The notes: generated from the sequence alone by a model not told the origin. A stretch of 64,000 bases of DNA from an uncultured Acinetobacter sp. (GCF_947493735.1 NZ_CANLSL010000017.1:1-64000); one strand, 5' to 3'; counted from the first letter of the stretch, positions 1 to 8,247 are shown. A program made the numbers and translations.

Positions 1-12
1 TAATACGAGATC

Positions 13-77
13 AAAGGGGTCAATTTTACTTCGCCATTTTTAAGGTAAAAGGGGTCAATTTTAAAATGCCGTTGACA
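13..77. repeat. Terminal repeats resembling an IS21-family end
   Basis: A 16-bp sequence, aaaggggtcaatttta, occurs twice, at 13-28 and 48-63, with a 35-bp period. It is followed by gttgaca ending at 77. Multiple short GGGTCAATTTT-type repeats near the ends are typical of IS21-family elements as I remember them, and an ACA end also fits. No transposase gene is visible because the window starts here. It could instead be a set of protein-binding sites upstream of the Gp2-like gene. Confidence 0.4.
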
Positions 78-204
78 ACGTCCGTTGAAAAGTGAATGTA
101 CAGCTTGAAGATGGTTGACCTAGTGAGCGCTGTATTAGCTTGGTGAATGATTAGACTTCATCACACAGACACGGTCATGGGATGGCATACACGGAGCCAT
201 TCAA

Positions 205-1404
205 ATGATTAACCTGAATAAACTTGAACAACTGCATGAGCTTGACCAAGAGGCATATACACTATGGTGTCATGACATCGCACTGATTAAGCGTTTGGTC
301 AATGCTATAAGTAAACTTAAAAAACCACCAACTGAGGTATTTAAGGAGTATGAGTGCTATTACTTCCCGAACTATCTTTGCAAAACAAATCCTAAACTCT
401 ACGTTGATCCACACCAAGAATTTCGTGATCAGTATGACTTCGCAGATCACTTGATCTATGCCATATCAAAAGTGATCGACATTGAGCGCTCTTATCCATT
501 TAATCGCTATCCACTCTACCTTGACCGCTTTATTGAGCGAGTCACAGAATTCGGTTTACATCGTATGATGGTTCTTGATCGTAAAGCATTGAGCTATGAA
601 GTGATACGACGACTCAATGATTGTATTTATGAAATCTACTTAGACATCAAGTCATTACGAGCCAAAGCAGAACTGAAGCGTGTTCGAGATAAACAACGTC
701 GCCAAGTAAAAAGTGCGCATGAGTATATCGACGGCTTGTTTATACGCCACTCCCGCCTGTTGGTGGTTCGCTTAGACTTTGGCTATGGGGAATATGCTGA
801 TTCCAGTCTTGAGCAGTTGTGTGATCATCGGGATCAACTGTTGCAATACCTGAGAAAGAAACATCCCAGTAAGGCTTTAGTTGGTTATATTTGGAAGATG
901 GAATACGGCTTTAAGAAAGGCTATCACATACACTGCATGCTGTTCTTCGATGGTGCAAAGGTACAGCAAGGCATTACTCACGCTAAGCTGATTGGTGATT
1001 ACTGGGATAAGGAGATTACTCAAGGTGATGGCAATTACTATAACTGCAATGCCAAAATGGATGCCTACAAATATTGTGGGCTAGGCATGGTATCGCATTC
1101 TGAAACACGCAAGATTGACAATGTAAAGCGAGCCAGTACTTACCTCACCAAACATGATGAATGGATTGAGCTATTACATTATGGTTATCAGTATGGTGAT
1201 GCTCATGGCAGCGATGATCTCTATTTCGACGATTCAAGGATTCAGCATACGCCGATCTCTAAACTCAGAGTCTTTGGTACAGGTCAGCTTGGCGAATTAC
1301 CGCCTCGCTTTGGCAGACCACGGCACTTAGATAGTTTGGCGCATGGTTTAACACATGACTCAACACATCATTCCGTGCATGGGTTGGATGACAAAGACCT
1401 GTAA
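205..1404 (+). CDS. Inovirus Gp2 / YagK-YfjJ family protein (putative replication protein)
   Basis: 399 aa. The C-terminal half (about 180-350) matches the YagK/YfjJ C-terminal family, also called inovirus Gp2, known from E. coli prophage-like elements CP4-6 and CP4-57 and from many islands. It contains a His-hydrophobic-His motif (HIH, residues 241-243, within GYHIHCMLFFDG), as in HUH rolling-circle initiators, and tyrosines downstream (for example in the segment around 277-290). A rolling-circle initiator role is therefore plausible but is inference. The N-terminal half is helical and charged, with a basic stretch near 150-170. The start has a Shine-Dalgarno (cggag) about 8 nt upstream. It is the first gene of the island backbone module in this window. 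Confidence 0.7.
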   Translation: MINLNKLEQLHELDQEAYTLWCHDIALIKRLVNAISKLKKPPTEVFKEYECYYFPNYLCKTNPKLYVDPHQEFRDQYDFADHLIYAISKVIDIERSYPFNRYPLYLDRFIERVTEFGLHRMMVLDRKALSYEVIRRLNDCIYEIYLDIKSLRAKAELKRVRDKQRRQVKSAHEYIDGLFIRHSRLLVVRLDFGYGEYADSSLEQLCDHRDQLLQYLRKKHPSKALVGYIWKMEYGFKKGYHIHCMLFFDGAKVQQGITHAKLIGDYWDKEITQGDGNYYNCNAKMDAYKYCGLGMVSHSETRKIDNVKRASTYLTKHDEWIELLHYGYQYGDAHGSDDLYFDDSRIQHTPISKLRVFGTGQLGELPPRFGRPRHLDSLAHGLTHDSTHHSVHGLDDKDL

Positions 1405-1449
1405 TTTATAGGCTTAATTTCTTAACAGTCACTTAGATGAATTCATGTG

Positions 1450-1475
1450 GAGTGAGCCTTTACAAGGGCTCACTC
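1450..1475. other. Hairpin in the Gp2-DUF932 gap
   Basis: A 9-bp stem, GAGTGAGCC (1450-1458) pairing with GGCTCACTC (1467-1475), lies 46 bp after the Gp2-like gene. It is followed by tgctttgc, with no real T-tract. It may be a weak terminator or an RNA structure between the two genes. Confidence 0.4.
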
Positions 1476-1583
1476 TGCTTTGCATGATCTTGCGTTTGAA
1501 TACCTTATCTCAAGCGAATTCCAGTTAATTTCAGATACATATCATTGCCATGAACTATTCAACTTCAATACAGGAGAATCATC

Positions 1584-2609
1584 ATGGCACATCAAGTTGA
1601 AACAATGGCATTTGTCGGTAAAACCCCTTGGCATGGTTTAGGCAATGCACTTAGTCCCAATCAACCGATTGATGTTTGGGCAAAACAAGCAGGTATGGAT
1701 TGGCAAATCGAATCCTCAGATGTCAATTTTATGGCAGACAGCTTATGCGGTGGACAACTGATTAAACCCTATAAAGAACAGCGTGTACTATTTCGTTCTG
1801 ACACACATACACCACTTTCGGTAGTCAGTCAGCGTTATCAAGAAGTACAGCCTCGTGAGATTTTAGAATTTTATCGAGACTTAACCGAACAGTCAGGCTT
1901 TGAGCTGGAAACTGCGGGTGTAATCAAAGGCGGTAAAAAGTTGTGGGCTTTGGCACGTACTGGTCAAACAGGCGCATTAAAAGGCAAAGATGTCAGCAAT
2001 GGTTATGTATTACTGGCAACAGCCTGTGATGGCACCTTAGCCACCACTGCGCAATTTACCTCAATTCGTGTGGTGTGTAATAACACCTTAGCGATTGCCC
2101 TAAGTCATAAAGGCAATGACACAGGCATAGTTAAAGTGCCTCACAGCACAAAATTCGATGCTGAATCTGTGAAACAACAATTGGGCATTTCTGTGCGAGC
2201 GTGGGATGAGCATTTATATCAAATGAAGCAATTGACGCAACGTAAAGTCAGTCAGCAAGAAGCTGCCTTGTATTTCGATCAAGTGTTTAATGATCATCAC
2301 GATGTGTATCCGCATCGACTGCAACGCCCATCGTTGCAACTACAAGGTACAGCATCATCAAATCAAAAGGCTGAACCGAATGGACGAGCTATGTCAAAAG
2401 TGATGACCATGTTTAATGGGCATGGACGAGGTGCGGAGTTAAGCTCAGCCAAAGATACTGCGTATGGCTTGCTGTGTGCCATGACCGAATTTGTTGATCA
2501 TGAGCGCCGAGCCATCAGTACCGATCATCGCCTAGATTCTGCTTGGTTTGGTGCAGGTTCTGCATTAAAGCAACGCAGTTTAGATCAAGCACTACGTTTA
2601 GTTGCATAG
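1584..2609 (+). CDS. DUF932 phage/plasmid-like protein
   Basis: 341 aa. It shows the family hallmarks: the N-terminal segment with TPWHGLGNAL (about residues 14-23) and the central region with TSIRVVCNNTLAIAL (about 159-173). Proteins of this family (TIGR03299/DUF932) are common on plasmids, phages and integrative elements. Their biochemical role is not established to my knowledge. A Shine-Dalgarno (caggagaa) sits about 6 nt before the ATG. A strong terminator follows at 2646-2674, so it forms its own unit or the end of one. Its position between a putative replication protein and a YqaJ nuclease suggests a part in DNA processing of the element; this is inference. Confidence 0.8.
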   Translation: MAHQVETMAFVGKTPWHGLGNALSPNQPIDVWAKQAGMDWQIESSDVNFMADSLCGGQLIKPYKEQRVLFRSDTHTPLSVVSQRYQEVQPREILEFYRDLTEQSGFELETAGVIKGGKKLWALARTGQTGALKGKDVSNGYVLLATACDGTLATTAQFTSIRVVCNNTLAIALSHKGNDTGIVKVPHSTKFDAESVKQQLGISVRAWDEHLYQMKQLTQRKVSQQEAALYFDQVFNDHHDVYPHRLQRPSLQLQGTASSNQKAEPNGRAMSKVMTMFNGHGRGAELSSAKDTAYGLLCAMTEFVDHERRAISTDHRLDSAWFGAGSALKQRSLDQALRLVA

Positions 2610-2645
2610 TCACTTAACGCATAAATCCGAAAACTTACTCAATCT

Positions 2646-2674
2646 AGCCATACCGATTTCGGTATGGCTTTTTT
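2646..2674 (+). terminator. Rho-independent terminator after the DUF932 gene
   Basis: An 11-bp perfect stem, AGCCATACCGA (2646-2656) with TCGGTATGGCT (2659-2669), has a 2-nt apex (in practice a slightly larger loop) and is followed by a T-run to 2674. Confidence 0.85.
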
Positions 2675-2739
2675 AATCGTAATTAAAAGTAACAGCGAAA
2701 GATTAATTAATTCAACTAAATCAATGAAAGGACAGCAAT

Positions 2740-3744
2740 ATGAATATGCAATCCAAGATTGTTCCCGCTACCGCAAAACGCTTCGCCAATACCAAAGGCA
2801 TGAGCCGTGAAGACTGGTTAGCTATCCGCAAGCAAGGCATAGGTTCAAGTGATGCCGCAGCAGCCTGTGGACTGAATCCCTACCAAAGCATGTTAGAACT
2901 GTGGATGATTAAAACAGGTCGTATTGCCCAGCCTGCGGAAACCTCTACAGACAATCATTACTCACCGCTGTATTGGGGACAGCAACTTGAACCCTTAATT
3001 GCCAAGTTTTATCAACTCAAAACAGGCAATAAAGTCAGACGTATCAATAGCGTGCTTCAACACCCTGATGCGGATAAAGCCTTTATGTTGGCAAATTTGG
3101 ATTATGCCGTGGTGGGCAATGAAGATGTCCACATCCTTGAATGCAAATCGGTTGGTGAATGGGGCACCAAGAATTGGCGACATAGCGTGCCTTTATATGT
3201 ACTGATCCAAGTGCAACATCAATTGGCTGTAACTGGTAAGCAGACTGCGCATCTGTGCGCATTGATCTGCGGACATGAAGCTAAAATCTTTACCATACAG
3301 CGCAATGAAACCGTGATTGCACAGCTCATCGAAGCAGAGCGAAAGTTCTGGAATTGTGTGGTTCAGGATATTCCCCCGAGTGTTGATGCGTCTGAATCTT
3401 CTGCCAAAGCTATCCAACAGCTCTATCCTGAACATCGTGCTTTACACAAAGTCGATTTCAGTGAAGATCAAAATGCCAATACGTTATTCGATGACTTGGT
3501 GAAGAACAGCCATCTGATCGCTGAACATCAACAGCGCTATGACCAACTGAAACATCAATTGCAAATGCAGATGAAAGATGCAGAACAAGCGATCTTTAAA
3601 TCAGGCACGATCTACTGGAAGAAAAGTAAAGACAGCACCATCCTGAATCAAAAGGCATTACTTAAAGATCAACCGAACCTGCTAAAGCAATATCCACAAA
3701 GCAAAGCAGGCTCACGGCGCTTTGTTGTCAATCTGCCAAATTAG
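2740..3744 (+). CDS. YqaJ-family (lambda-exonuclease-like) recombinase nuclease
   Basis: 334 aa. The N-terminal domain has the family's GIGSSDAAAACGLNPY segment (about 33-48). A PD-(D/E)XK-type active site is visible: E84 in the GQQLEPL segment, D121 in NLDYAVV and LECKS with E134 and K136, followed by a conserved IQVQHQLAVTG helix (157-167). YqaJ enzymes resect dsDNA ends 5' to 3' to feed single-strand annealing recombination in phages and mobile elements. The C-terminal third (about 255-300) is predicted helical and possibly coiled coil. A Shine-Dalgarno (aaagga) precedes the ATG. No recognised annealing protein (Bet, RecT or Erf) is adjacent; the neighbouring DUF932 or Cys-rich protein may be its partner, which is only a hypothesis. 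Confidence 0.85.
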   Translation: MNMQSKIVPATAKRFANTKGMSREDWLAIRKQGIGSSDAAAACGLNPYQSMLELWMIKTGRIAQPAETSTDNHYSPLYWGQQLEPLIAKFYQLKTGNKVRRINSVLQHPDADKAFMLANLDYAVVGNEDVHILECKSVGEWGTKNWRHSVPLYVLIQVQHQLAVTGKQTAHLCALICGHEAKIFTIQRNETVIAQLIEAERKFWNCVVQDIPPSVDASESSAKAIQQLYPEHRALHKVDFSEDQNANTLFDDLVKNSHLIAEHQQRYDQLKHQLQMQMKDAEQAIFKSGTIYWKKSKDSTILNQKALLKDQPNLLKQYPQSKAGSRRFVVNLPN

Positions 3745-3794
3745 CAAAGCACTCGACAGACTGAGCCAATAAACCTAAACGAACGCAAATCAAC

Positions 3795-3826
3795 AAACAA
3801 CCCATAGCCTGTGCTATGGGCTGTTT
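3795..3826. other. Hairpin after the YqaJ gene
   Basis: A long imperfect stem: aaacaacccatagc (about 3795-3808) pairs with gctatgggctgttt (3813-3826), with one A-C mismatch and a CTGT loop. There is no T-tract after it on either strand, so it is either a weak terminator or a structured RNA element in the 132-bp gap. Confidence 0.45.
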
Positions 3827-3876
3827 GCATTGGTATCTACTGAATCCAACTTTACAATCAAACTCGGAGCAATCTC

Positions 3877-4824
3877 ATGATTAAAGGACTCGCCATCACC
3901 CCACCTGTACTGGGTCGTATCAGTATCGGTAAAGTGGTACACAAACAAGGGCAACGTCTCCCTGAAAAAGACGATCAATTCACTATTACCAGTCAACTGC
4001 AAAACCAAGACGGTTGGATTAAACATCCACTGGATGAACAACTGCGCAGTAAAAATCCTGACAGAAAGCTCAGAACCATTCCAGTACGCATGATCTTTAA
4101 TGATCCTGAATTGAATTTTCGTGCTGAATATACTTTGTTTGATCGTCAGACTGGACGACCGCTGTGCCGTGGTAATGGCGAAACCTGTCAGCGCAGAACC
4201 GCAAATGGCATTGAACAACATCCATGCCCATCACCTGAGCTGTGTCCAATTGGTCAAAATGGTTTGTGTAAACCCTATGGCAGACTGTATGTCAATTTGG
4301 ATGCCAGTGATGAATTTGGCACCTTTGTATTTCGTACCACAGGCTATAACAGTATTCGCACCTTAGCCGCTCGATTGGCTTATTATCATGCGGCTTCCAG
4401 TGATCGACTATCGTGCTTACCACTACAACTGACCTTGCGAGGAAAATCTACCACACAAAGCTATCGCACTCCTGTGTATTACGTCGATATCACATTGCAA
4501 GATGGCATGAGCTTAAATGATGCCATTGAACAAGCTCAGCAACTCGATCAACAGTGTAAAGATGCTGGCTACATTCAAGAGGCTGTGGACTATATGGCAC
4601 GACAAGGCTATGCCAATGCGGGCTTTGATGTGGAGATTGAAGATGAAGTGGAGAGCAGTACAGCACTTGAAGCGGAAACTCAAAACCAATCTAACAATCA
4701 AGATCAGCAAGGAGGGCATGCGGAACAGCCAAAAGCGAATTCTACTAAGACAGCAAGTGCAAAGACAGACACTGTTAAAGCGATCCAGACTGGATTGGCG
4801 CAGTCGGTGAAGGCTATGGTGTAA
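3877..4824 (+). CDS. Cys-rich protein of the Gp3-like recombination directionality factor type
   Basis: 315 aa. Often annotated as 'hydrolase or metal-binding protein' in related islands. The order of features matches the Gp3-like recombination directionality factor family: an N-terminal GRISIGKVV strand, a KDDQFTI segment, then a cysteine cluster (C97, C104, C117, C123, C131) that could bind zinc, then CKPYGRLYVNL and a GTFVFRTTGYNSI segment (about 148-160). Gp3 of phage phiC31 reverses a large serine integrase, but the only integrase here is a tyrosine recombinase, so the role may be different. The last 75 residues are Q/A/T-rich and probably disordered. A Shine-Dalgarno (ggagc) precedes the start. 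The family call comes from memory of the motif order, not from an alignment. Confidence 0.6.
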   Translation: MIKGLAITPPVLGRISIGKVVHKQGQRLPEKDDQFTITSQLQNQDGWIKHPLDEQLRSKNPDRKLRTIPVRMIFNDPELNFRAEYTLFDRQTGRPLCRGNGETCQRRTANGIEQHPCPSPELCPIGQNGLCKPYGRLYVNLDASDEFGTFVFRTTGYNSIRTLAARLAYYHAASSDRLSCLPLQLTLRGKSTTQSYRTPVYYVDITLQDGMSLNDAIEQAQQLDQQCKDAGYIQEAVDYMARQGYANAGFDVEIEDEVESSTALEAETQNQSNNQDQQGGHAEQPKANSTKTASAKTDTVKAIQTGLAQSVKAMV

Positions 4825-4915
4825 CTATTGATCGTATCGGACGCAGTAAATTTTTATCGGACTCCCTGATCATTTGAGCAATTCCTGCTCGCATCATTTC
4901 TTAGGAGTAATCATA

Positions 4916-5155
4916 ATGAATGCGTATCAAGGTCAGACTTTTCAGATGCACCAATTGATCAATATCAAACAAGTCATCTCTATCACAGGGCTTTGTCGCT
5001 CAACCCTCTACGAAATGATGGATGAGGACTCACCGTACTCCGACCCAACTTTTCCAAAGAAAGTGGTCATCTCACAAAAGCGTATAGGGTGGCTTGCTAT
5101 CGAAATTCATCAATGGATTGAGGATAAAGCGAATAACCGAAACCAAAGAGAGTGA
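4916..5155 (+). CDS. AlpA-family excisionase-like transcriptional regulator
   Basis: 79 aa from the ATG at 4916, chosen over the upstream TTG at 4874 because a strong Shine-Dalgarno (taggag) lies 8 nt before it. The protein is a MerR/AlpA-type helix-turn-helix: KQVISITGLCRSTLYEMM, then a wing with FPKKVVISQKRIGWLAIEI and a short IHQWIEDKA helix. AlpA-type proteins activate integrase expression or assist excision in P4-like and CP4-57-like elements, which fits the tyrosine integrase at the other end. Its last codons overlap, antisense, the C-terminal end of the MFS gene at 5110-6408. Confidence 0.85.
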   Translation: MNAYQGQTFQMHQLINIKQVISITGLCRSTLYEMMDEDSPYSDPTFPKKVVISQKRIGWLAIEIHQWIEDKANNRNQRE

Positions 5156-6408
5156 AATGCTCTCTTTTTTTCTTTCGAATGTTCGTGATCTTGAAGGAGA
5201 TTGTCATGAATATGTACTTTGGCTTCATCATCACTCGCAGACCAGAATAGTGTTGCAATTATTAATGCAATCATCGAAATGATCGCCATAGGAATAAAAG
5301 TCTGTAAAGTTCCAAAGTTTGTACTTAACCAACCAACTAATGGATATGTGATTAACCAACAAGCATGGGAGAAAGAAAATTGTGTTGCAAATAAAGCTGT
5401 TCTATTTTCACTGACTGCTGATTTACGAATTAATCGCCCTGTTGGAGTCTGAGCTACTGAATAGCCCACGCCCAAAATAAACCATAATGCCAATAACCAA
5501 ACATAAGAATCAATCAAATATCCTACGAATAGTCCAACTGTCAATATGGCTGTGCCTGTTAACATCACGGCTCGATCATTAAAGCGATCAAGCACTTTTG
5601 GCAATATGAGCGCTGAGAGCATTGAACCCAAACCAAATAGACCAAACGCCCAAGCTGTAGCGTGTTCGGTTAGCTTAAATGTCGATTGTACCAATACTAC
5701 AGTATTGACAATAACCACGGCACTTGCCGATGCAATGGCGAGATTCAAGGCAAGCAAGGCTTTTAATCGTGGAGTATTAAAGTAAATTTTTGCCCCCTGT
5801 TTGATTCGAGTATAAACGCCTTTATATTCAGGAATTTGAGCTACAGGTAGCTTTGCACTAACCACAAATAGTGCAGAACCGATAAAACCGATCACTGTAC
5901 CTAAGAATAGATTGTTATAGCTAATCACTGTTAAGAGTAGTCCTGCTAACATAGGACTGATAATATTTTCTAAATCATAGGCTAAGCGAGAGAGTGATAA
6001 GGCATTGGTATAATCTTTTTCATCAGGTAATACATCTGGAATCGTTGCTTGAAACGTCGGAGTAAATGCTGCCGATGCAGATTGTAGAATAAAAATCAGC
6101 AGGTAAATTTGCCAAATTTGTGTAACGAATGGCAGGCAAAGTGCTGTTAATGCTCGAATAATGTCTAACCCAACCAACACTTTTTTCCGAGGTAATCGTT
6201 CTGCATATGCTGAAGCAATCGGTGCAACGCTAATATAGACAATCATTTTAATTGCCAGTGCAATGCCCAAAACCTGTGCTGCATTTTCTCCAGCTATATC
6301 ATAGGCAAGTAATGCTAATGCAATGGTGATTAAGCCTGTACCAATGAGTGCAATGACTTGGGCTAGAAATAAATGTCGATATGTTAAATTTTTGAGTACG
6401 CTAAACAT
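5110..6408 (-). CDS. MFS exporter, NreB/EntS-like
   Basis: 432 aa with about 12 hydrophobic segments and the MFS loop between TM2 and TM3 (AYAERLPRKKVLVGLD, about 65-80). It is an inner-membrane proton-driven exporter. The hydrophilic C-terminal tail (about 395-415) holds several histidines and acidic residues (KVHIHDNLLQDHEH), like the metal-binding tail of NreB-type nickel exporters. Together with the adjacent czc operon this favours metal export; the substrate is unproven. A strong minus-strand terminator (6447-6474) separates it from the operon upstream, so it is probably transcribed separately. The last 15 or so residues are encoded antisense to the end of alpA, suggesting that the reading frame was altered at a module junction. 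Confidence 0.75.
   Translation of the reverse strand: MFSVLKNLTYRHLFLAQVIALIGTGLITIALALLAYDIAGENAAQVLGIALAIKMIVYISVAPIASAYAERLPRKKVLVGLDIIRALTALCLPFVTQIWQIYLLIFILQSASAAFTPTFQATIPDVLPDEKDYTNALSLSRLAYDLENIISPMLAGLLLTVISYNNLFLGTVIGFIGSALFVVSAKLPVAQIPEYKGVYTRIKQGAKIYFNTPRLKALLALNLAIASASAVVIVNTVVLVQSTFKLTEHATAWAFGLFGLGSMLSALILPKVLDRFNDRAVMLTGTAILTVGLFVGYLIDSYVWLLALWFILGVGYSVAQTPTGRLIRKSAVSENRTALFATQFSFSHACWLITYPLVGWLSTNFGTLQTFIPMAIISMIALIIATLFWSASDDEAKVHIHDNLLQDHEHSKEKKRAFHSLWFRLFALSSIH
5145..5171 (+). terminator. Terminator of alpA, including its stop codon
   Basis: The stem AAAGAGAG (5145-5152) / CTCTCTTT (5160-5167) has a TGAAATG loop that holds the alpA stop codon, and a T-run extends to 5171. 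It closes the backbone module of the island. Confidence 0.75.
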
Positions 6409-6438
6409 TTTATTAATACTCCATCACCGTAATAAAAA

Positions 6439-6474
6439 AGCTATAAAACAGTTAAGCCAACAGGCTTAACTGTT
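6439..6474 (-). terminator. Terminator of the czc/hupE operon
   Basis: A 12-bp perfect stem (6447-6458 with 6463-6474) has a 4-nt loop. Reading on the minus strand it is followed by a broken T-rich run (TTATAGCTTTTTT). It lies 11 bp past the stop of the membrane-anchor gene and before the MFS gene. Confidence 0.75.
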
Positions 6475-6484
6475 CTGTTTTGAT

Positions 6485-7132
6485 TTAAAACACTCGTTTC
6501 ATTTCAGTAAATTGACCTTCAACATTTAAGGTAACTGTGACTGCATTTTCAGTACGGTTGCGCCAAAACCAACCATGTTTACCATCGAATGCAGCCGTCA
6601 AAGTACCTGACTGATTTATCTCATTACGACCCTTACCATATCCATGATAAAAATCTTTCGGTGCATTCACAGGATCGCCATGTGTGTCATAGTTCAAACC
6701 GCCACCTGTAGTTTGCCAATCGAAAGTCACTTTGGCATCTTTCGGCATCGCCAATTTTACTTCGGTGGCTTGATTAGGCTTTAGTTCAATGGAAATTGAC
6801 TCTTTATTCACGGCTGGCATTGAACTCGTTGATGAATTATCAACTGTAGCCTTTACATTTTCTGCCGATGTTCCGAGCCCTTCATTTGATTCAGAAATCA
6901 CTGTATTTTCGCCTAAGCCTTGTTCAGATTCCTCGGCGAGGGATTGCTTGATTTCTCCCATTTTAGTTAAGCCGAGGACTTTGCCGATACCTGTTGGGTC
7001 AATACCATATTCCGCAGGCATCACGCATGTTACCAATACAACGACCGAACTGACTGCGGCAATAGCAGTCGATTTCAGCAATTTCTTTGAAGATGGTAAT
7101 TCAATATCTTTAGGTATTTCAGTGTTATACAT
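6485..7132 (-). CDS. Membrane-anchored periplasmic protein of the metal operon, function unknown
   Basis: 215 aa. A short cytoplasmic N-terminus is followed by one membrane segment (about 19-40, STAIAAVSSVVVLVTCV), then a long exported part. Residues 45-115 are acidic and low in complexity. The C-terminal 100 residues look folded and contain a DWQTTGGGLNYDTHGDP segment and a Trp-rich KHGWFWRNRTENAVTVTL segment near the end. Similar proteins are, as I recall, annotated 'transmembrane anchor protein' next to HupE/UreJ permeases. A Shine-Dalgarno (aaggaa) precedes the ATG. It is the last gene of the operon that begins with the small protein at 14578. The function is unknown; a periplasmic metal chaperone or a partner of the permease is possible. 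Confidence 0.6.
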   Translation of the reverse strand: MYNTEIPKDIELPSSKKLLKSTAIAAVSSVVVLVTCVMPAEYGIDPTGIGKVLGLTKMGEIKQSLAEESEQGLGENTVISESNEGLGTSAENVKATVDNSSTSSMPAVNKESISIELKPNQATEVKLAMPKDAKVTFDWQTTGGGLNYDTHGDPVNAPKDFYHGYGKGRNEINQSGTLTAAFDGKHGWFWRNRTENAVTVTLNVEGQFTEMKRVF

Positions 7133-7143
7133 TGTTTAGTTCC

Positions 7144-7857
7144 TTATTGTGTAAAATAGCCAGTAAGTTGATAGCCCATAAGCAAAAAGCCGAGAAACAT
7201 CAAAAATAGATTGCTTTGATAAGCTGTCTTAAAGAAGAATGATGTCTTACGCCAAAAGGTCATGAGCAACAAAATAATGCACAGTGCCATAAACTGACCC
7301 AGCTCAACACCAATGTTGAATGAGATTAAATTCGCTAACAATCCATCTTTAGGGACTTCATATTCCTGAATTTTCACGGCTAAACCAAAACCATGAATCA
7401 GACCAAAAATTAAGGTCGCTATTTTGGTATTGGGTTGATAGCCAAACCATCTTTGATAAGCACCTAAGTTATCTAAGGCTTTATACACAATAGAAAAACC
7501 AATGATTGCATCAATAATGTAGGCATTCATTGAAATGTTGTAGTACACACCAACCAGCATGGTGATTGAGTGACCAATCGCAAAAAGACTGACATACAAG
7601 CCAATGTCTTTTAAGCGATATAAAAAGAAGATAATCCCAACAAGAAATAAAAGATGGTCATAACCTGTGACCATGTGTTTTGCACCCAGATAAATAAAGG
7701 GAATGATGTGAACACCATAAATTTCTTGAATATAGCCTTTATCACCTTCTGCAACACCGTGTGCAAAAAGTGCAGGACTCATTAAAACTAAACCTAAAGC
7801 AATGAAACACTTCAAGTAAGTTTTCAATTTCACATAATGTGAATTAATACATTGCAT
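7144..7857 (-). CDS. HupE/UreJ-family metal permease
   Basis: 237 aa from the ATG at 7857; a Shine-Dalgarno (ttggag) fits this start better than the TTG at 7866. An apparent signal peptide ends near ALFAHG (about residues 28-33). Then follow about six membrane segments with family motifs: GYDHLLFLVG, AIGHSITMLVG, FGLIHGFGLA and FNIGVELGQF, whose His, Asp and Glu residues lie in or near the membrane. HupE/UreJ proteins move nickel or cobalt, often as importers or facilitators. Here it sits 12 bp upstream of the anchor gene and downstream of czcA, in an efflux operon, which suggests a role in metal resistance rather than in enzyme maturation. The direction of transport is not evident from the sequence. 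Confidence 0.8.
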   Translation of the reverse strand: MQCINSHYVKLKTYLKCFIALGLVLMSPALFAHGVAEGDKGYIQEIYGVHIIPFIYLGAKHMVTGYDHLLFLVGIIFFLYRLKDIGLYVSLFAIGHSITMLVGVYYNISMNAYIIDAIIGFSIVYKALDNLGAYQRWFGYQPNTKIATLIFGLIHGFGLAVKIQEYEVPKDGLLANLISFNIGVELGQFMALCIILLLMTFWRKTSFFFKTAYQSNLFLMFLGFLLMGYQLTGYFTQ

Positions 7858-7875
7858 ATCAATCAAACTCCAAAG

Positions 7876-8235
7876 TTAAACAAAAATTAAAGATTTGCTT
7901 TCAGTCTTTGGTGGTTTAAAAATACGACTAATGATCAGGTAGAGATAGGCTTTGACCCAATCCATCATAAACAGACTTAAAACAATGAGTATCCAACCAA
8001 TCTGATGAGCAGATCGAAACTCATGGTAATGCTCATGAAAATTATCATGATGGCTATGAGTTTGTTTTTGTTGAACATCATGAAAATGTACAAGGTCAGT
8101 ATGATTACTCGAATATCCCTGATTAGTCGCTTCAGCTACATGGGCATTAAAATGCAGGCATAGTGCAAGACTGATGATGCAGGTCAACCACATCATTACT
8201 CCTTTAACTGTCTTATCTTGCACTATACCGATCAT
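7876..8235 (-). CDS. Small His-rich membrane protein
   Basis: 119 aa. One N-terminal membrane segment or signal (about 13-30, MMWLTCIISLALCLHF), then a periplasmic-looking loop very rich in histidine (HFHDVQQKQTHSHHDNFHEH, about 50-70), then a second membrane segment (about 79-100) and a short basic tail. The histidine cluster points to binding of divalent metal. It sits between czcA (12 bp gap) and the HupE-like gene (about 18 bp gap), so it is co-transcribed with them. It shares its architecture, though not obvious sequence, with the protein at 14129-14578, the first gene of the operon. I know no named family for it. Confidence 0.65.
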   Translation of the reverse strand: MIGIVQDKTVKGVMMWLTCIISLALCLHFNAHVAEATNQGYSSNHTDLVHFHDVQQKQTHSHHDNFHEHYHEFRSAHQIGWILIVLSLFMMDWVKAYLYLIISRIFKPPKTESKSLIFV

Positions 8236-8247
8236 CCCATAACATCC

